Below are positions 30,158-40,400 of a stretch of DNA of 52,717 nt, one piece after another. The position numbers and the translations under genes are program-made. The DNA is taken from the NCBI GenBank assembly GCA_964472565.1, contig CAYYNB010000018.1:1-52717 (forward strand), in the 5' to 3' direction. Origin of the DNA: DATAMF01 sp964472565. GTDB taxonomy: Bacteria > Chloroflexota > Anaerolineae > Aggregatilineales > Aggregatilineaceae. The stretch's first letter is position 1, and each line of letters opens with the position of its first letter. Under the pieces are notes generated by a model. It was not told the origin of the DNA and ran no database searches. It was given only the letters and a program-made list of their open reading frames with translations.

Positions 30158-30586
30158 CTAGCTGATTTGGACGAGCGGCCCGAATCCGTAAAGAATCGGC
30201 GGGATTGGCGGGGGTGGCTCGAAAGAGAAATAGTCCACTTCGATGTAGCCCAGTAACATTTCCGTTTCGACTTTCAACGGCTGGACATGCTCGATATAGG
30301 TAAGTATAGCATCAAATTGATACTGGGATGCATTTGGTTCTGAAAAAGATGTGGTACCGATGTATTCGACATATCCCAGTAACAGATCGCTTTCGCGTTT
30401 TGATGGTTGGGTATATTCGGCATATCCCAGTAGTAGATCGCTTTCGCGTTTTGATGGTTGGGTATATTCGGCATATCCAACTATTGATTCAAGCTGGGTT
30501 TGGAATGTACTAGGGGGGTCATAGGCCCATGACCCCGTATATTCGACATACCCCAGTAGTAGATCGGTTTCACGCCCGTTTTTCAT
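30158..30586 (-). CDS. Tail-associated repeat protein, 142 aa
   Basis: The protein is built of repeats around (L/I)LxGYxEYT. Two tandem copies of a 17-residue unit (YAEYTQPSKRESDLLLG) are encoded by a 51-bp DNA repeat (30371-30472), with more diverged copies on each side. ATG 30586 overlaps the stop of the preceding gene by 4 nt (ATGA); longer upstream frames are in that gene. The C-terminus is Pro-rich (EPPPPIPPILYG). It is probably a tail appendage or adhesin-type beta-repeat protein. Confidence 0.65.
   Translation of the reverse strand: MKNGRETDLLLGYVEYTGSWAYDPPSTFQTQLESIVGYAEYTQPSKRESDLLLGYAEYTQPSKRESDLLLGYVEYIGTTSFSEPNASQYQFDAILTYIEHVQPLKVETEMLLGYIEVDYFSFEPPPPIPPILYGFGPLVQIS
30371..30472. 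repeat. 51-bp tandem direct repeat within the tail repeat gene
   Basis: Two 51-bp units starting at 30371 and 30422 are almost identical and encode the 17-residue repeat of the 142-aa protein; near-identity at DNA level points to recent duplication or recombination. Confidence 0.8.
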
Positions 30587-31623
30587 TTGGCGCGGATTCC
30601 GATTTGCATTCCAGTGAGATCGGATTCCTCCCAGGCTGCGCTGTCGGCGGGGTTGACTGGAAACGCTTCGGAGTAGAGTTTGTAACCGGCTGCTAGGGCT
30701 TGATTCGCGCCTTCCTGCGTGGTGCTGCCACCCTTGCACAGCAGCGCGATCCCCCCTGCCCCGGAGGGTTTACGGGCCACCGCCGCGACGATCACATTGG
30801 TAATCGTCGCGTCAGCGGGCAAATCGGGCACATCAGCGATGTATAGATCGGTATTTTCAGCCGTGTCCGTTTGCAGAACGGCGAAAATCCCGCGTGCGGA
30901 GTGTCGAGTTTGGCCGATATTGTTCCCCAAATTAACACCCGTCCGGCTCCATTGACTGCTGTCACCAGCAGCGGCGGGATGGATCGGGAGCAACCGAACC
31001 TGTCCGGGCCAGGAGTTGTTGGCGCTGCCAGAGGTGTCGTTCACGACAATATCATCGAGCAAGACACTCACATAACCATTGGAATGCACATCTTTGGCCT
31101 GGAAAACAATGCCAGAAACGAATTGATCGCCGTCTGTCGTGTCACCTGAAAAATCGCAGATCAACATGCCGTCAAGTTTGACCTGACAAACCCCGCCCGA
31201 ATTGAGCGGTTTGAGATGGACTTCAATATAGTGCCACGTTGATTTGGAGAGCATCCCGGCTGACGAGATCGCCAATTGGGTACCGCCGCGCGTCACACGC
31301 AACGTGTCACCCGTGTAGTGATATAGTCGAATATTGGTGTTGTACAGCAGCAGAATCGGGCGATCCGTGCGTTCATTCACGTCTGTATAGTAAGCAAACC
31401 CCATATAAATTTCAGCGGGGTTCGTTGTGAAAGTGCGGCGAATGGTGCCCCCGCTGCCTGCCAACCGCCAACACGCATAGCCCGTGCGAGGCACCACTGC
31501 GGGTACATAGGCGCTTAGGAAATTTACCTGATAGCTAATACTGGCTTCCAGGCTGGTCGTCAGCGTATCCCATACCACGCTGGGATCAAGTTCTTCCCCG
31601 CCTGTCGAAAATAAACGTGCCAT
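30583..31623 (-). CDS. Concanavalin/LamG-like tail protein, 346 aa
   Basis: Beta-rich protein whose middle (TWHYIEVHLKPLNSGGVCQVKLDGMLICDFSGDT and following, near residues 128-165) reads like a LamG/concanavalin-like jelly-roll domain, common in phage receptor-binding proteins. The C-terminal part (DLPADATITNVIVAAVARK) is typical of phage fibre add-on domains. ATG 31623 follows AGGAG. It lies between the fibre gene and the repeat protein and is probably part of the tail tip or host-binding complex. Confidence 0.65.
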   Translation of the reverse strand: MARLFSTGGEELDPSVVWDTLTTSLEASISYQVNFLSAYVPAVVPRTGYACWRLAGSGGTIRRTFTTNPAEIYMGFAYYTDVNERTDRPILLLYNTNIRLYHYTGDTLRVTRGGTQLAISSAGMLSKSTWHYIEVHLKPLNSGGVCQVKLDGMLICDFSGDTTDGDQFVSGIVFQAKDVHSNGYVSVLLDDIVVNDTSGSANNSWPGQVRLLPIHPAAAGDSSQWSRTGVNLGNNIGQTRHSARGIFAVLQTDTAENTDLYIADVPDLPADATITNVIVAAVARKPSGAGGIALLCKGGSTTQEGANQALAAGYKLYSEAFPVNPADSAAWEESDLTGMQIGIRAK

Positions 31624-31632
31624 GTCAATCTC

Positions 31633-33222
31633 CTATGAATAAACGATATGCAGCACGAGGTCTTTACCCGCTATAGTGCTGCCAATCTGGTCAATATGGG
31701 CTGTTATGTATTCGTCGGCTGCCCAGGTGCTCACATCAATACTGGTGCTCTGGCCGGTATTCGTCCCTGCTGCAATTTGCGGGCGATTGCTCTGTGTGGT
31801 GAAGATCGTTACGCCATTTTTATGCACGTCGCAGATGATCGCGCTGCCAGTTGGGGCGGTATCACAAGCCAGGAAGACCTTAGAGATAGTTTTTGATGTC
31901 CCAGTGGCGTTGTAAATGCGCAGCGGGCTTGAGCCGACTTCGAGCGTACCAGCAAAATACAGCAGCGCCTGGTGGATGACCGCATTCCCAGCGGGCAACA
32001 TCGAACCATCTACTTGCCCGGAGGCGTTGAGCTTAATCGGTTTGCCCGCATCCCCCGCGCCGCTGCTGGTCGAAAGATGCTCCGCTTCGGTGAAGTAGCG
32101 ATCATCGTGGGTGTGAGCAGTCGGAGCGTAGACTCCAGCATGATCATGTGAAACAGGGGCATATACCCCGGTATGGTTGTGTCCCGCTGTCGCAAACGCC
32201 GCCGCGTGTTGACCATCAACCGTATCCGAATCAACTGCTAAATTGACTCGACCATCGTCATTCGAGTCGTACACGCTTTTCAGCATATCGCCGCTTCCAG
32301 GCGGCGCGTCTTCCAGGTCTTGCACGCGCTCGGCAAGTTGATCGAGCGCGTCATCCACATTCCCCGGATCGCCTGGAATAATCCAACCACCTTCACCTTC
32401 TACACCGCCCCAATCGGCTTGATTGAGTGGTGTATAGGTTACGTCTGCGGCGTCAACATCCCCTCCCCCACTTACAATGCCGCTACGCCAGGGGGATATA
32501 TCCTCGAACATCCATTCATCATCGATGGCCGCTTGCATCCCTTTGAGTTGCAGTCCCGCTAACGGGATGCATGGATCGACTCCGAAAGACAGATCGGCCA
32601 ATTGCGTTTTGGTGAGAGCAGCAAACGAACTCGCTGTGTAGGTAACAACAATCGTGTTGGTTGCAGGATTTAGCCCGAATTTGGCCCATCTGAGCATGTC
32701 AATTACAGGTGGCACGGACGAATCTAGATCGTAGGTGCCACCGGGCCAGTATTTTGTCTGACCTTCGTAGACATACCACAATGGCTCAATGTAAACTTGG
32801 TTGGTGAATGCCCCGTCAACCTTATAAGGTCGCACCAAGCCCATGCGAAGCCGACGCGCGCTGACCGGATCGACCATGTATCCAGGCTCGTGCGAATGAT
32901 CTGCAACGAAGTTCGGAACCCCCTCCCCTAAGAAGGTGGTTCCTGTATCGTGCATCCCTGTGATGTAAACTTCGTTCCCCCGTAACTCGTATTTGACTGG
33001 CAAATCGGGAACGTGTGGAACATTCCCGGTGTTAATCGCCTGAGTAACGTTTCTGGTTTGCCCGCGCACCAATCGAATCCAGACCAGTGTAGGGCTATTG
33101 CCTACCCGGATTTGGTATTGCCCGCCTGGATGAGCATAGCCCAAATACGCAAGGCGATCCTCTGCCTTCTTTGGAGTTGCAAGCTTTGTGAGCGTGCGTT
33201 CGAGATCGGCGTAGCCAGTCAT
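31633..33222 (-). CDS. Tail fibre protein with HxH repeats, 529 aa
   Basis: Likely trimeric tail fibre. The N-terminal 250 residues form a globular tail-attachment domain. A central stretch (about 340-390) has repeated GHNHTGVYAP, SHDHAGVYAP and THDDRYFTEAE motifs; in known fibres such HxH repeats bind metal inside trimers. A short LNASGQVDGSMLPAG linker follows, then a C-terminal domain probably for receptor contact. ATG 33222 begins one base after the upstream stop. No chaperone gene follows. Confidence 0.8.
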   Translation of the reverse strand: MTGYADLERTLTKLATPKKAEDRLAYLGYAHPGGQYQIRVGNSPTLVWIRLVRGQTRNVTQAINTGNVPHVPDLPVKYELRGNEVYITGMHDTGTTFLGEGVPNFVADHSHEPGYMVDPVSARRLRMGLVRPYKVDGAFTNQVYIEPLWYVYEGQTKYWPGGTYDLDSSVPPVIDMLRWAKFGLNPATNTIVVTYTASSFAALTKTQLADLSFGVDPCIPLAGLQLKGMQAAIDDEWMFEDISPWRSGIVSGGGDVDAADVTYTPLNQADWGGVEGEGGWIIPGDPGNVDDALDQLAERVQDLEDAPPGSGDMLKSVYDSNDDGRVNLAVDSDTVDGQHAAAFATAGHNHTGVYAPVSHDHAGVYAPTAHTHDDRYFTEAEHLSTSSGAGDAGKPIKLNASGQVDGSMLPAGNAVIHQALLYFAGTLEVGSSPLRIYNATGTSKTISKVFLACDTAPTGSAIICDVHKNGVTIFTTQSNRPQIAAGTNTGQSTSIDVSTWAADEYITAHIDQIGSTIAGKDLVLHIVYS

Positions 33223-33223
33223 T

Positions 33224-36200
33224 TTATTCTTTCCAGTGGGGCGTCATACGGACGACTCCCGCTTTCCAGGGCAAGGCACTTGGAATCAGCGACCATGCAT
33301 TACCTGTAAGGTTTAGCGGAGTTGTCCACTGATCTTCGGTCATCATAAGCAGGGTTCCGCCCCGGGCCACCAACCGCTCAAGATTAACCACCTGAGCGCC
33401 AATGTAATATTGGCTGTCCGCTGCGGGCCAGCCCCCTTGCCAGCCGACAACCGGGATGTCGGTTGGCAAAGGAACCTCAGTCCAGCCGCCCACCGGATCG
33501 CCAATGTACATGCTGGTTTGAGCGTCTGACTGGCTCTCGTTGCGCAAAAAATACATTGGCAGTCCAGCATGAGAGTTTTCCATCATGTCTATGCGACCTC
33601 CGCGCCGGTCTGTGCGGGTGGCATCGATTCGAGGTCCGAGATCAGACCATTGGAGCCAGCTATTTAAGGCACTGGTTGTACAGCGCCAGATTTTGCCTTC
33701 AGCCGCAACAAAGAACTCCGTGTTTTCGTTGTATGCCCCGTCTGCTGTCTTGAACATTGGAATATATGGAAAAACACCCCACCATTCATTAACGGTTGCG
33801 TAGGTATCGGTGACGCTCCACTTGCCAAACCAACGAGTCGTAATGCCGTCCGATCCTAAATTTGGGCTGTTAAACGATCCGCCCCACACGCCCCACCGGT
33901 TCTGGTCGATTGGATGATACGACCCCATATGGCCTGCTATGAGTAAATAGTCAGGATCGGTGACGCTGACTGCAATCGCCCCGTTCAGTCCATCCATCGG
34001 ACCTTTGAATTCTGGATAACGATTCGTGCCAGTCGATAGAGCAAGTCCGTAACTGGCGGTCAGGACCGGGCTGGCGCTCTTATACCCCTGAATGCGGACA
34101 ATACTGGCGCAAACAGTCGGGAATAAGGTGTGGCTGCCAGCCACATAAATCAGGCCAGATTGAGCGGGAGTCATGGCTATTTGCGCAGGATACCATGTGT
34201 CTGCCATTGCGCCGTTCTTGGCGATAACAGCGGCTTTCAGTTGGTCGGTTGTGGCAACCACTTGCCAACTTCCCCCGGTTTTCCAACTGCTGTTGTAATA
34301 AACGCCCGCGTCAGAAGCAATCACGCAAGTACCCGGATCATACGGATCGAGATAGCAAGCGTGGACTCGATTCACAACGCCACTATACCCGTCTGGATGA
34401 GCAGGCAGGCCAGTATGAACAACTTCCCAAACAACGGGTGGCACAAGCGAGTTGGTTTTGAGGATGATCGACGCAGATCGAACATTGGGACTCGGTGTAT
34501 ACAATGCCAGCGCCATGATCGCGCTGCCCTTGCCCGATCCATAGCCCCCATTGTCGCCACTTCCCCCGGTGTTACTACCCGGATACAGGTCTTCGGGTGG
34601 CACATAATCCGTTGGAATGGTGCTTTGGGTTTCAATGGGCATACTTTCCCCCCGTTCCCCTTCTGTCACCGCTTCCAACGTAAGCGAAATCATTTTGCCG
34701 GGTTGCCCGATCTCTTTCGCATGTTGTACCGATACTTGTTTCACCACAAACTGAGCGTCTTGCAGCGACAACCCACGCGGGTTATCCGCTGCCGCTTCCA
34801 GGGTGACGATCTGACGCAATGCGGGTTCAAACACGTCCAGATTGCCTAGCAACTGGATCGGCATATCAGCGTTGGCGTTGTTCACCCAGGCGAACCAGTT
34901 CCCCGCACGGGAACGGAGTTGATTGGTAGCAGTCAGCATGTTGGAACTGAGAATTTGAAGCGGCGGCACTTCTTTCCCGGCTGCCCAGCTTGGCGTTCTC
35001 CCCGGTGCGCGTACCCGTAGGCGCGTGCTAGTCGTTCCATCGAAGGTGTTGCCCTCCATTTCCACCTGCCCCACTTTAGGAACGAAGTCGTCAAACACTT
35101 CGAGTCCGTCTTCAAGTGTCCAATCTTGAGGGGTAAGGTGAATATGGGTTTCCAGATCATCCCGGTTCGGATACGAATAGGTATCCATCAGCGACGGGTG
35201 TTTACGCAGGTACAGCGCCCCGTCTGAGGTGCAAGCGGGAAAGCCGCACCACGCCTGTGCTAAGGTGCTGATTTGCTTCCACAATGACGATTGCGCCGCT
35301 TTGATCGCGGCGTAGTCGCTCCCGGCTTCCTGCCCCCACACATCCACTATTCCGGCAACATGCAGGTTGATTAGGTCTAACGCAGTGGAGTTGTATTTGA
35401 GTAGACTGAAGATCGCGCGCTCGTCGGTGGGACCGGCCATCTCGTACCATGTGGCCGGACTGGGACGGTAGAAAAACATATCCAGGAAGCCGTCAATCTG
35501 ATCAAGCCACCATGCAGGACCGGCTACCGACAGGCGATACTCCCCTGCCCCCTTCTGGATCAGCGACGACTCTTTATTCGCCCAACCGACAAAATACCCA
35601 CGATAGGACTCCGGCGCGGGTTCTTCTGCGAATATCGCATCTTCCCAGTAGCAGACGTGGGTTCCCTTTGGCAGTTTATCAGGCGCGTATTCCCCGTGTT
35701 CACCTACAAAAGTGAATTCCATCTCTCGGCTGGAATTCCAATCGGCGGTGTCTCTGGTGATGTCGGTGGGCACAACCGGGGGATAAGTCGCGTCGTGTGC
35801 CCATACAGGCACGTATCGCGTAGATTGCTTTCCGGCAGTGTCGGTGACGGTGGCTGAGATATACCGGAATCCAGCCGGAGCCAGGATTTCAATCACCCAA
35901 TCGGTCAGGGCATATCCGGGCTGCAATGCGCAGTCGTCTAGGTGCCATAGAATGCTGCTCACACTGGCTGAGGTCGCCAGCGAATAACATTGACTGGCAT
36001 CCAGGCGCACACTACGGTATCCACCCAAATCACACCAGCCAGCGGGCTTGTAGGCGACGTTGATCACCGGGCGAAACGCTAAATGTTCATCGGTGTAGGC
36101 CAGATCAAAGTCTTTATACACAGCGAAGGAATTGTAATAATTCGCGCTGTTGATCTTGCCCTCGCGCAACATGGGTAAGCGCTGCCAGATACGGCGTTCA

Positions 36201-36562
36201 TTGACCACTACGAAGTATTGCGCCGCATCCAGGTTCAATTCCCCCTGTGCCATCTCCCCAATGAATATCTTGGTGCTCGTGGCGTTTTTGCGGATTCGCG
36301 CCGATCCCAGCAAATAGGGTTCGTCGGTGAGCCACTTGATACCCCAAAAATCCACCGTCAAACCAGCCGATATGTTCTGGTATGCCCCAAGCACCGTGTT
36401 CGCATAGGTCAGTTCGTAGGCACCATGCGAATCCGCATCATAAGAGATCGTGCCCACGTCAGCCCGGAATACAGGCGTGCGCGGGCAAAACGACAGGTAT
36501 TTATCTGTCGCCTGCGGCCAAGCCCGCAAAACCATTTGATCAAAGTCAGACACCGGAGTCAC
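33224..36562 (-). CDS. Tail tip/baseplate hub protein with C-terminal propeller-like region, 1112 aa
   Basis: Large tail protein after the distal tail genes. The first 600 residues look like a baseplate-hub or tail-tip protein, with a tower region (EVFDDFVPKVGQVEMEGN) seen in such proteins. A Gly-rich hinge (SNTGGSGDNGGYGSGKGS) leads to about 430 residues of repeated beta blades (TCVIASDAGVYYN, GLIYVAGSH, YLLIAGHMG) resembling a BNR/sialidase-type propeller, perhaps for host recognition. GTG 36562 overlaps the preceding stop by 4 nt (GTGA) and is preferred over the frame from 36607. Two dispersed motifs lie inside. Confidence 0.75.
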   Translation of the reverse strand: MTPVSDFDQMVLRAWPQATDKYLSFCPRTPVFRADVGTISYDADSHGAYELTYANTVLGAYQNISAGLTVDFWGIKWLTDEPYLLGSARIRKNATSTKIFIGEMAQGELNLDAAQYFVVVNERRIWQRLPMLREGKINSANYYNSFAVYKDFDLAYTDEHLAFRPVINVAYKPAGWCDLGGYRSVRLDASQCYSLATSASVSSILWHLDDCALQPGYALTDWVIEILAPAGFRYISATVTDTAGKQSTRYVPVWAHDATYPPVVPTDITRDTADWNSSREMEFTFVGEHGEYAPDKLPKGTHVCYWEDAIFAEEPAPESYRGYFVGWANKESSLIQKGAGEYRLSVAGPAWWLDQIDGFLDMFFYRPSPATWYEMAGPTDERAIFSLLKYNSTALDLINLHVAGIVDVWGQEAGSDYAAIKAAQSSLWKQISTLAQAWCGFPACTSDGALYLRKHPSLMDTYSYPNRDDLETHIHLTPQDWTLEDGLEVFDDFVPKVGQVEMEGNTFDGTTSTRLRVRAPGRTPSWAAGKEVPPLQILSSNMLTATNQLRSRAGNWFAWVNNANADMPIQLLGNLDVFEPALRQIVTLEAAADNPRGLSLQDAQFVVKQVSVQHAKEIGQPGKMISLTLEAVTEGERGESMPIETQSTIPTDYVPPEDLYPGSNTGGSGDNGGYGSGKGSAIMALALYTPSPNVRSASIILKTNSLVPPVVWEVVHTGLPAHPDGYSGVVNRVHACYLDPYDPGTCVIASDAGVYYNSSWKTGGSWQVVATTDQLKAAVIAKNGAMADTWYPAQIAMTPAQSGLIYVAGSHTLFPTVCASIVRIQGYKSASPVLTASYGLALSTGTNRYPEFKGPMDGLNGAIAVSVTDPDYLLIAGHMGSYHPIDQNRWGVWGGSFNSPNLGSDGITTRWFGKWSVTDTYATVNEWWGVFPYIPMFKTADGAYNENTEFFVAAEGKIWRCTTSALNSWLQWSDLGPRIDATRTDRRGGRIDMMENSHAGLPMYFLRNESQSDAQTSMYIGDPVGGWTEVPLPTDIPVVGWQGGWPAADSQYYIGAQVVNLERLVARGGTLLMMTEDQWTTPLNLTGNAWSLIPSALPWKAGVVRMTPHWKE
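33917..33940. promoter_or_regulatory. Dispersed 24-bp motif, site 10
   Basis: Blocks ATAC / ATAT / CTAT lie 10 bp apart with CCTG before the last block, inside the tail-tip gene. Confidence 0.6.
36361..36384. promoter_or_regulatory. Dispersed 24-bp motif, site 11
   Basis: Blocks AAAC / ATAT / GTAT lie 10 bp apart with CCAG and CTGG flanks, near the start of the tail-tip gene. Confidence 0.6.
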
Positions 36563-36957
36563 GATAAGACGCCCCAGTGAGTGCCTGTGCAGTACACCGA
36601 TATACACTGGTACTGGGTATTTAGGGCTTTTGATGACACACCATCAATCAACTCGGTTCCATAACCTTCGATGGTGATGATGTTTGCTGTCGAATCAATT
36701 TTCTTGATGCTGTATACCTTGTGAGCACTCACCGCTACTGCGGGTAGGTTGATCGAGAGTGCTCCGCTCGTGGCATCCACCTCCACAATGTCATGATCAG
36801 TCGTAAGGTCAAGACTGATAACGGTTGACGCCACCCGCCGCGCACCCATCACAGAAATAAGCAGATCGCGCAGGTCTTGAGCGCTGATTGCACCGTCCAA
36901 GTTGTCAGCCAGAAGCGCCAATAGATCAGATAAAGAGCGCCGTGTGTTAGCCATCAT
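36559..36957 (-). CDS. Tail appendage protein, 132 aa
   Basis: The N-terminal 50 residues form a helical segment (RSLSDLLALLADNLDGAISAQDLRDLLISVM). The C-terminal 70 (LPAVAVSAHKVYSIKKIDS, ITIEGYGTELIDG, GTHWGVLS) match a small beta domain that recurs at the ends of phage tail fibres and spikes. It is probably a minor tail or receptor-binding piece. ATG 36957 overlaps the preceding stop (TAATG). It is coupled to the tail-tip gene by a GTGA overlap. Confidence 0.65.
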   Translation of the reverse strand: MMANTRRSLSDLLALLADNLDGAISAQDLRDLLISVMGARRVASTVISLDLTTDHDIVEVDATSGALSINLPAVAVSAHKVYSIKKIDSTANIITIEGYGTELIDGVSSKALNTQYQCISVYCTGTHWGVLS

Positions 36958-37400
36958 TACACTCCAAATGAAATGTCAAAAGCGCGCGAAAAAGAAGCGA
37001 CACGAACCAGATCGATGATGTTGATCCGAACGTCATCCCACCGGCCATCGATGTCGGTTTCGTTGTCGAAGTCCGGCCATTGCATCATGCCGTTGTAAAT
37101 GAAGTAGTGGTTTAGGCGCTTGTTTAGCGTCTGAACTGTGACCGGCGCATTTTCGCCGGGACAGAGTGAGCGCAAAAGCTGACGTTCCTCAGTGAAGATC
37201 ACAGGCAGGATGATCGCCATCCAGGGACGCCCGATCTTTTTCAAGTTTCGGTTGGCGTCTGCTACCCGGCTCTCTTCGTCATGCCATTCGGTGAGCATAT
37301 CCAGGCGGTAACGCTTGAACCAGGGTTTTTCAAGTTCATACAGGCTCATAAGCCCTGCTATGTTGTTATGGCCCGCTGCAATCTTTTCTTGTGTGGGCAT
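36957..37400 (-). CDS. Tail protein downstream of the tape measure, 147 aa
   Basis: Position directly after the tape-measure gene suggests a distal tail or tail-tip connector, but I recognise no family. The sequence is aromatic and mixed alpha/beta (PWFKRYRLDMLTEWHDEE, WMAIILPVIF, NHYFIYNGMMQWPDFD). ATG 37400 overlaps the tape-measure stop (TAATG). A dispersed motif sits in its first codons (37338-37361). Confidence 0.55.
   Translation of the reverse strand: MPTQEKIAAGHNNIAGLMSLYELEKPWFKRYRLDMLTEWHDEESRVADANRNLKKIGRPWMAIILPVIFTEERQLLRSLCPGENAPVTVQTLNKRLNHYFIYNGMMQWPDFDNETDIDGRWDDVRINIIDLVRVASFSRAFDISFGV
37338..37361. promoter_or_regulatory. Dispersed 24-bp motif, site 12
   Basis: Blocks ATAC / ATAA / CTAT lie 10 bp apart with AGG and CCTG flanks, inside the start of the 147-aa tail gene. 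Confidence 0.6.
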
Positions 37401-40400
37401 TATCTACCTGCCTGTGCTAAAGCCCGCTCAGTCACTGCTGCTATTTTGGGGATAATCACCGCTTCAACTTCCTTCACAATGTCTTTGGCAGTCTGTTTAT
37501 CGCCCCCTGTCCCTACCGTGATCGGCGCGTCCAATGCAATGCTGATCGTGTTGCCGCCCTTCCCCGCTCCGAGGAAGTTCAGTAAGGAAGCATCATCGGG
37601 AAAGACTTGGTTGTATCCCCGGAATAGGATTGGCTCCTTTTTACCCCGATCATTTACATACCCGATCGATCCGGGTTTCGGGCTGCCGCCAAAGCCATAT
37701 TTGCCAGGAAGACTCCCCTTCCCCGTTCCACCGCTGCCCCCCGTGCTGCCACTACCCTTATCAGGCATTTCAATGCCCTCATACGCTTTCTTGACCGCCG
37801 CCTCAATATCTCCCATCCCCTTTGAATGGATGGTTCCGAGACGAGTGTAATGGTTGCTGGTCGCTGTTTCGGTGTTGGTATGGTGTCCCGTGAGTTTATT
37901 GACTTGATTCTGGAAATTGGTCTGGCGCTCTGTGTCCTCAATACGCCAATCTTCGCGCTGCTGATTCAGCGCGATCTGGCGCTGTTGGCTGGCCTCTTGG
38001 CGCTGCTGCTGAAATGCGGCAATGGCGGCATCACGCTCTTTGCGGTGTTTCTCGCGTAGGTCTTCGAGGTCTTTTTGAGCCGCTTTAAGTTTTTCGTCCC
38101 GCTGCTCTTTGAGTTCTGCAAGCTGAAGCTTGTACTCTTCGTCGCGTTCAGCCTTTTGATCCTCGTAGTTCTGCTGTTCCTGCTCCGCTTGCTGCTTGGC
38201 GGAGCGCACCGCTTCAATCGCAGCCCCCACGCTGCGATCTTCAATTGACGCGGCCAAGCTGTTGCTTAGAGATTTTTCAATCTCTAGCATCTTGTTTTTA
38301 TGCTGCTTGGCAAGGCGTGCGGATTCGCGGGCATACTCCGCTTGGGCTTTTAACTCTTCTTTGTCGCTGCCAGTGGTAATCTCAGCGATCTTGTCGAGTG
38401 CATCCGCCTCTTGTTCATAAAATCGTTCGTCAATTGCTGCGAGATCGGCATAATGCTTCGCTAGCGCCGCCGCTTCTTTGCGCATCCAATCAAGCTGCTC
38501 ACGTTCGGACGTGAGGCGGCGTTTTTGCTCGATCTTCTCAGTTTCGTCGTTGTATTGTTTGGTGAGATCGGCAACCGCTTGCTGTGTTTTGGCCGCTTCC
38601 TCAGCCGCTTTCTTAGCCGCCTCAATCGCGTCTTTTTGCTCTTGGATCGCCTCAGCCTCTTTTTCGCGCGCCTCGATTTCAGGAAGAATAACCTCGGTGA
38701 TCGCAGCATCCCGCGCCTGTAGGTTCTTCAATTCCTCTTCGTAAGCGCTTACTTGTGCTGCTGCGGCCTCATTGGTTTTGGCTTCTTCTCGCAAATCATC
38801 CAAGTACGCCTGGATTGCTTGTTCACGAATCTGATTACTCGCCAACTCCTGATTTGCTTGTTCACGAGTCATGGAAGCGGCGTCAGCATTGGCCTTTGTC
38901 ACCCGGTCAATGGTGTCAATAACGTCTTGGGTAGCTTTGGCCTCGGCGTCCCGCGCCTGAGCCTCCCCACGCAGCGTTGAATCCATGTATTCAATGTTTT
39001 TGGCGTAGGTGTCTACTGCGTCCGCGTATTGCTGCATGGAAGCGGCGGCTTTTTGCCCTTCCACAATCGGCGCTTCCATCACCGTGACCAGATCGCGCTG
39101 TCGTTGGACTTCTTTAGTCCAGTAATCAATAGACGCCTGATCTTTCGCGTCAAGCGCAGCTTGGAGTGACCCCTGATATTCAGTCAGCGTTTGTTTTGCT
39201 TGGTCAATCTCAGACTGATGAAGATCGGCATATTGAGCACCGTAATCAGCGGTTCGCTTCATTTCATCAGCGCTCATTTGCGCTGCTTTTTGAAGCGTTT
39301 TTTGGCTCTCGATTTGGGAATCAAGTTCCTCTTCTGTCCAAGTCTGAGACTGTGCCCACAGGTCGCTTTGTGCCTCAATTTGGGCCAGACGAGCATCCGC
39401 GATCTTCTGTTCCATCTCGGCCATGTCGTTAGCGATAAATGTTCCGTTGGCGAGATCAGACGCTAGGCGATTGGTAGACAGTTGGAGTCCGGTAATCTCT
39501 TCATCCAACGTCTTCAGTTCGGATTCGAAATCGCGCATTCCGCCCGCGTTAATCGTCAGGCTGTCCGACAGTAGGCCCGCCGCTGAATTCCATACCTGCA
39601 CACCATCATATGCCGCGCCCGCCGCGCCTTCCGACGCCTCGGCTTGATCCAGGATGTATTTGATTTCATCCCGCCGCGCTTCTTTGGCCTTCAGTTCGGC
39701 TTGCTGTTGGTCAAGCGCTGCTTTCGCGCTTTCGGTTGTGCCATTCGTGCGAATCTTCCAGTACTCTTCCTCGTAGGAGAGATACGCACGCGAGAATTTG
39801 TTGCTGGTGTCATAGATTTTTTCGAGGGCGCTTTTAACGATCCCGAATGCAACCGCCGCAACCGCCGCAACCGCCCCCAAACCTACAAGTTTTTGGGTGG
39901 ACAAACCTAGCTTCTCTGCCAGCGCGGGGAGTTCTGCTTTTAGCCGTTTGACGCCCTCTGCGGCGTCCAGCGCGTCCGACAGCGCCATAATATTGCTGCT
40001 CAGGCCCGTAGCACCCAGCCCGGACGCTAACCCCCCTATCGAGGCGAATCGGCTGGACGCATCGCCGTAGAGTTCAGATGCTTCTGCGGCGTCCCGGATT
40101 TGTTTCTCGAACTTTTTAACACCGTCCGAATTACCAAATGCCGAATTGAGGCTCTTGACCTGCGATTCGTTCAGGTCAAGTTGACGCAGCATTTGAGATA
40201 ATTCGTTGTTGAGATCGGCGGTGATGTCTTCGGCCCGCTCGAACCCACCCGATGTCAGGAGGATTGACTCGGCCAGCGCTTTATATTGAGCATCCAGCGC
40301 GCGACTCTCAGCCTTCATTGCTTTGGTCTGCTCATTCATTGCTTTGGCGCGATCAACCAACGCCTGAATCGACTGCGCTGTTTGCTTCCCGCCTTTGTCA

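Noticed and set aside
33217..36607. Longer start for the tail-tip protein (36607)
   Set aside because: GTG 36562 gives the common 4-nt overlap with the upstream stop; the longer frame overlaps the previous gene by 49 bp.
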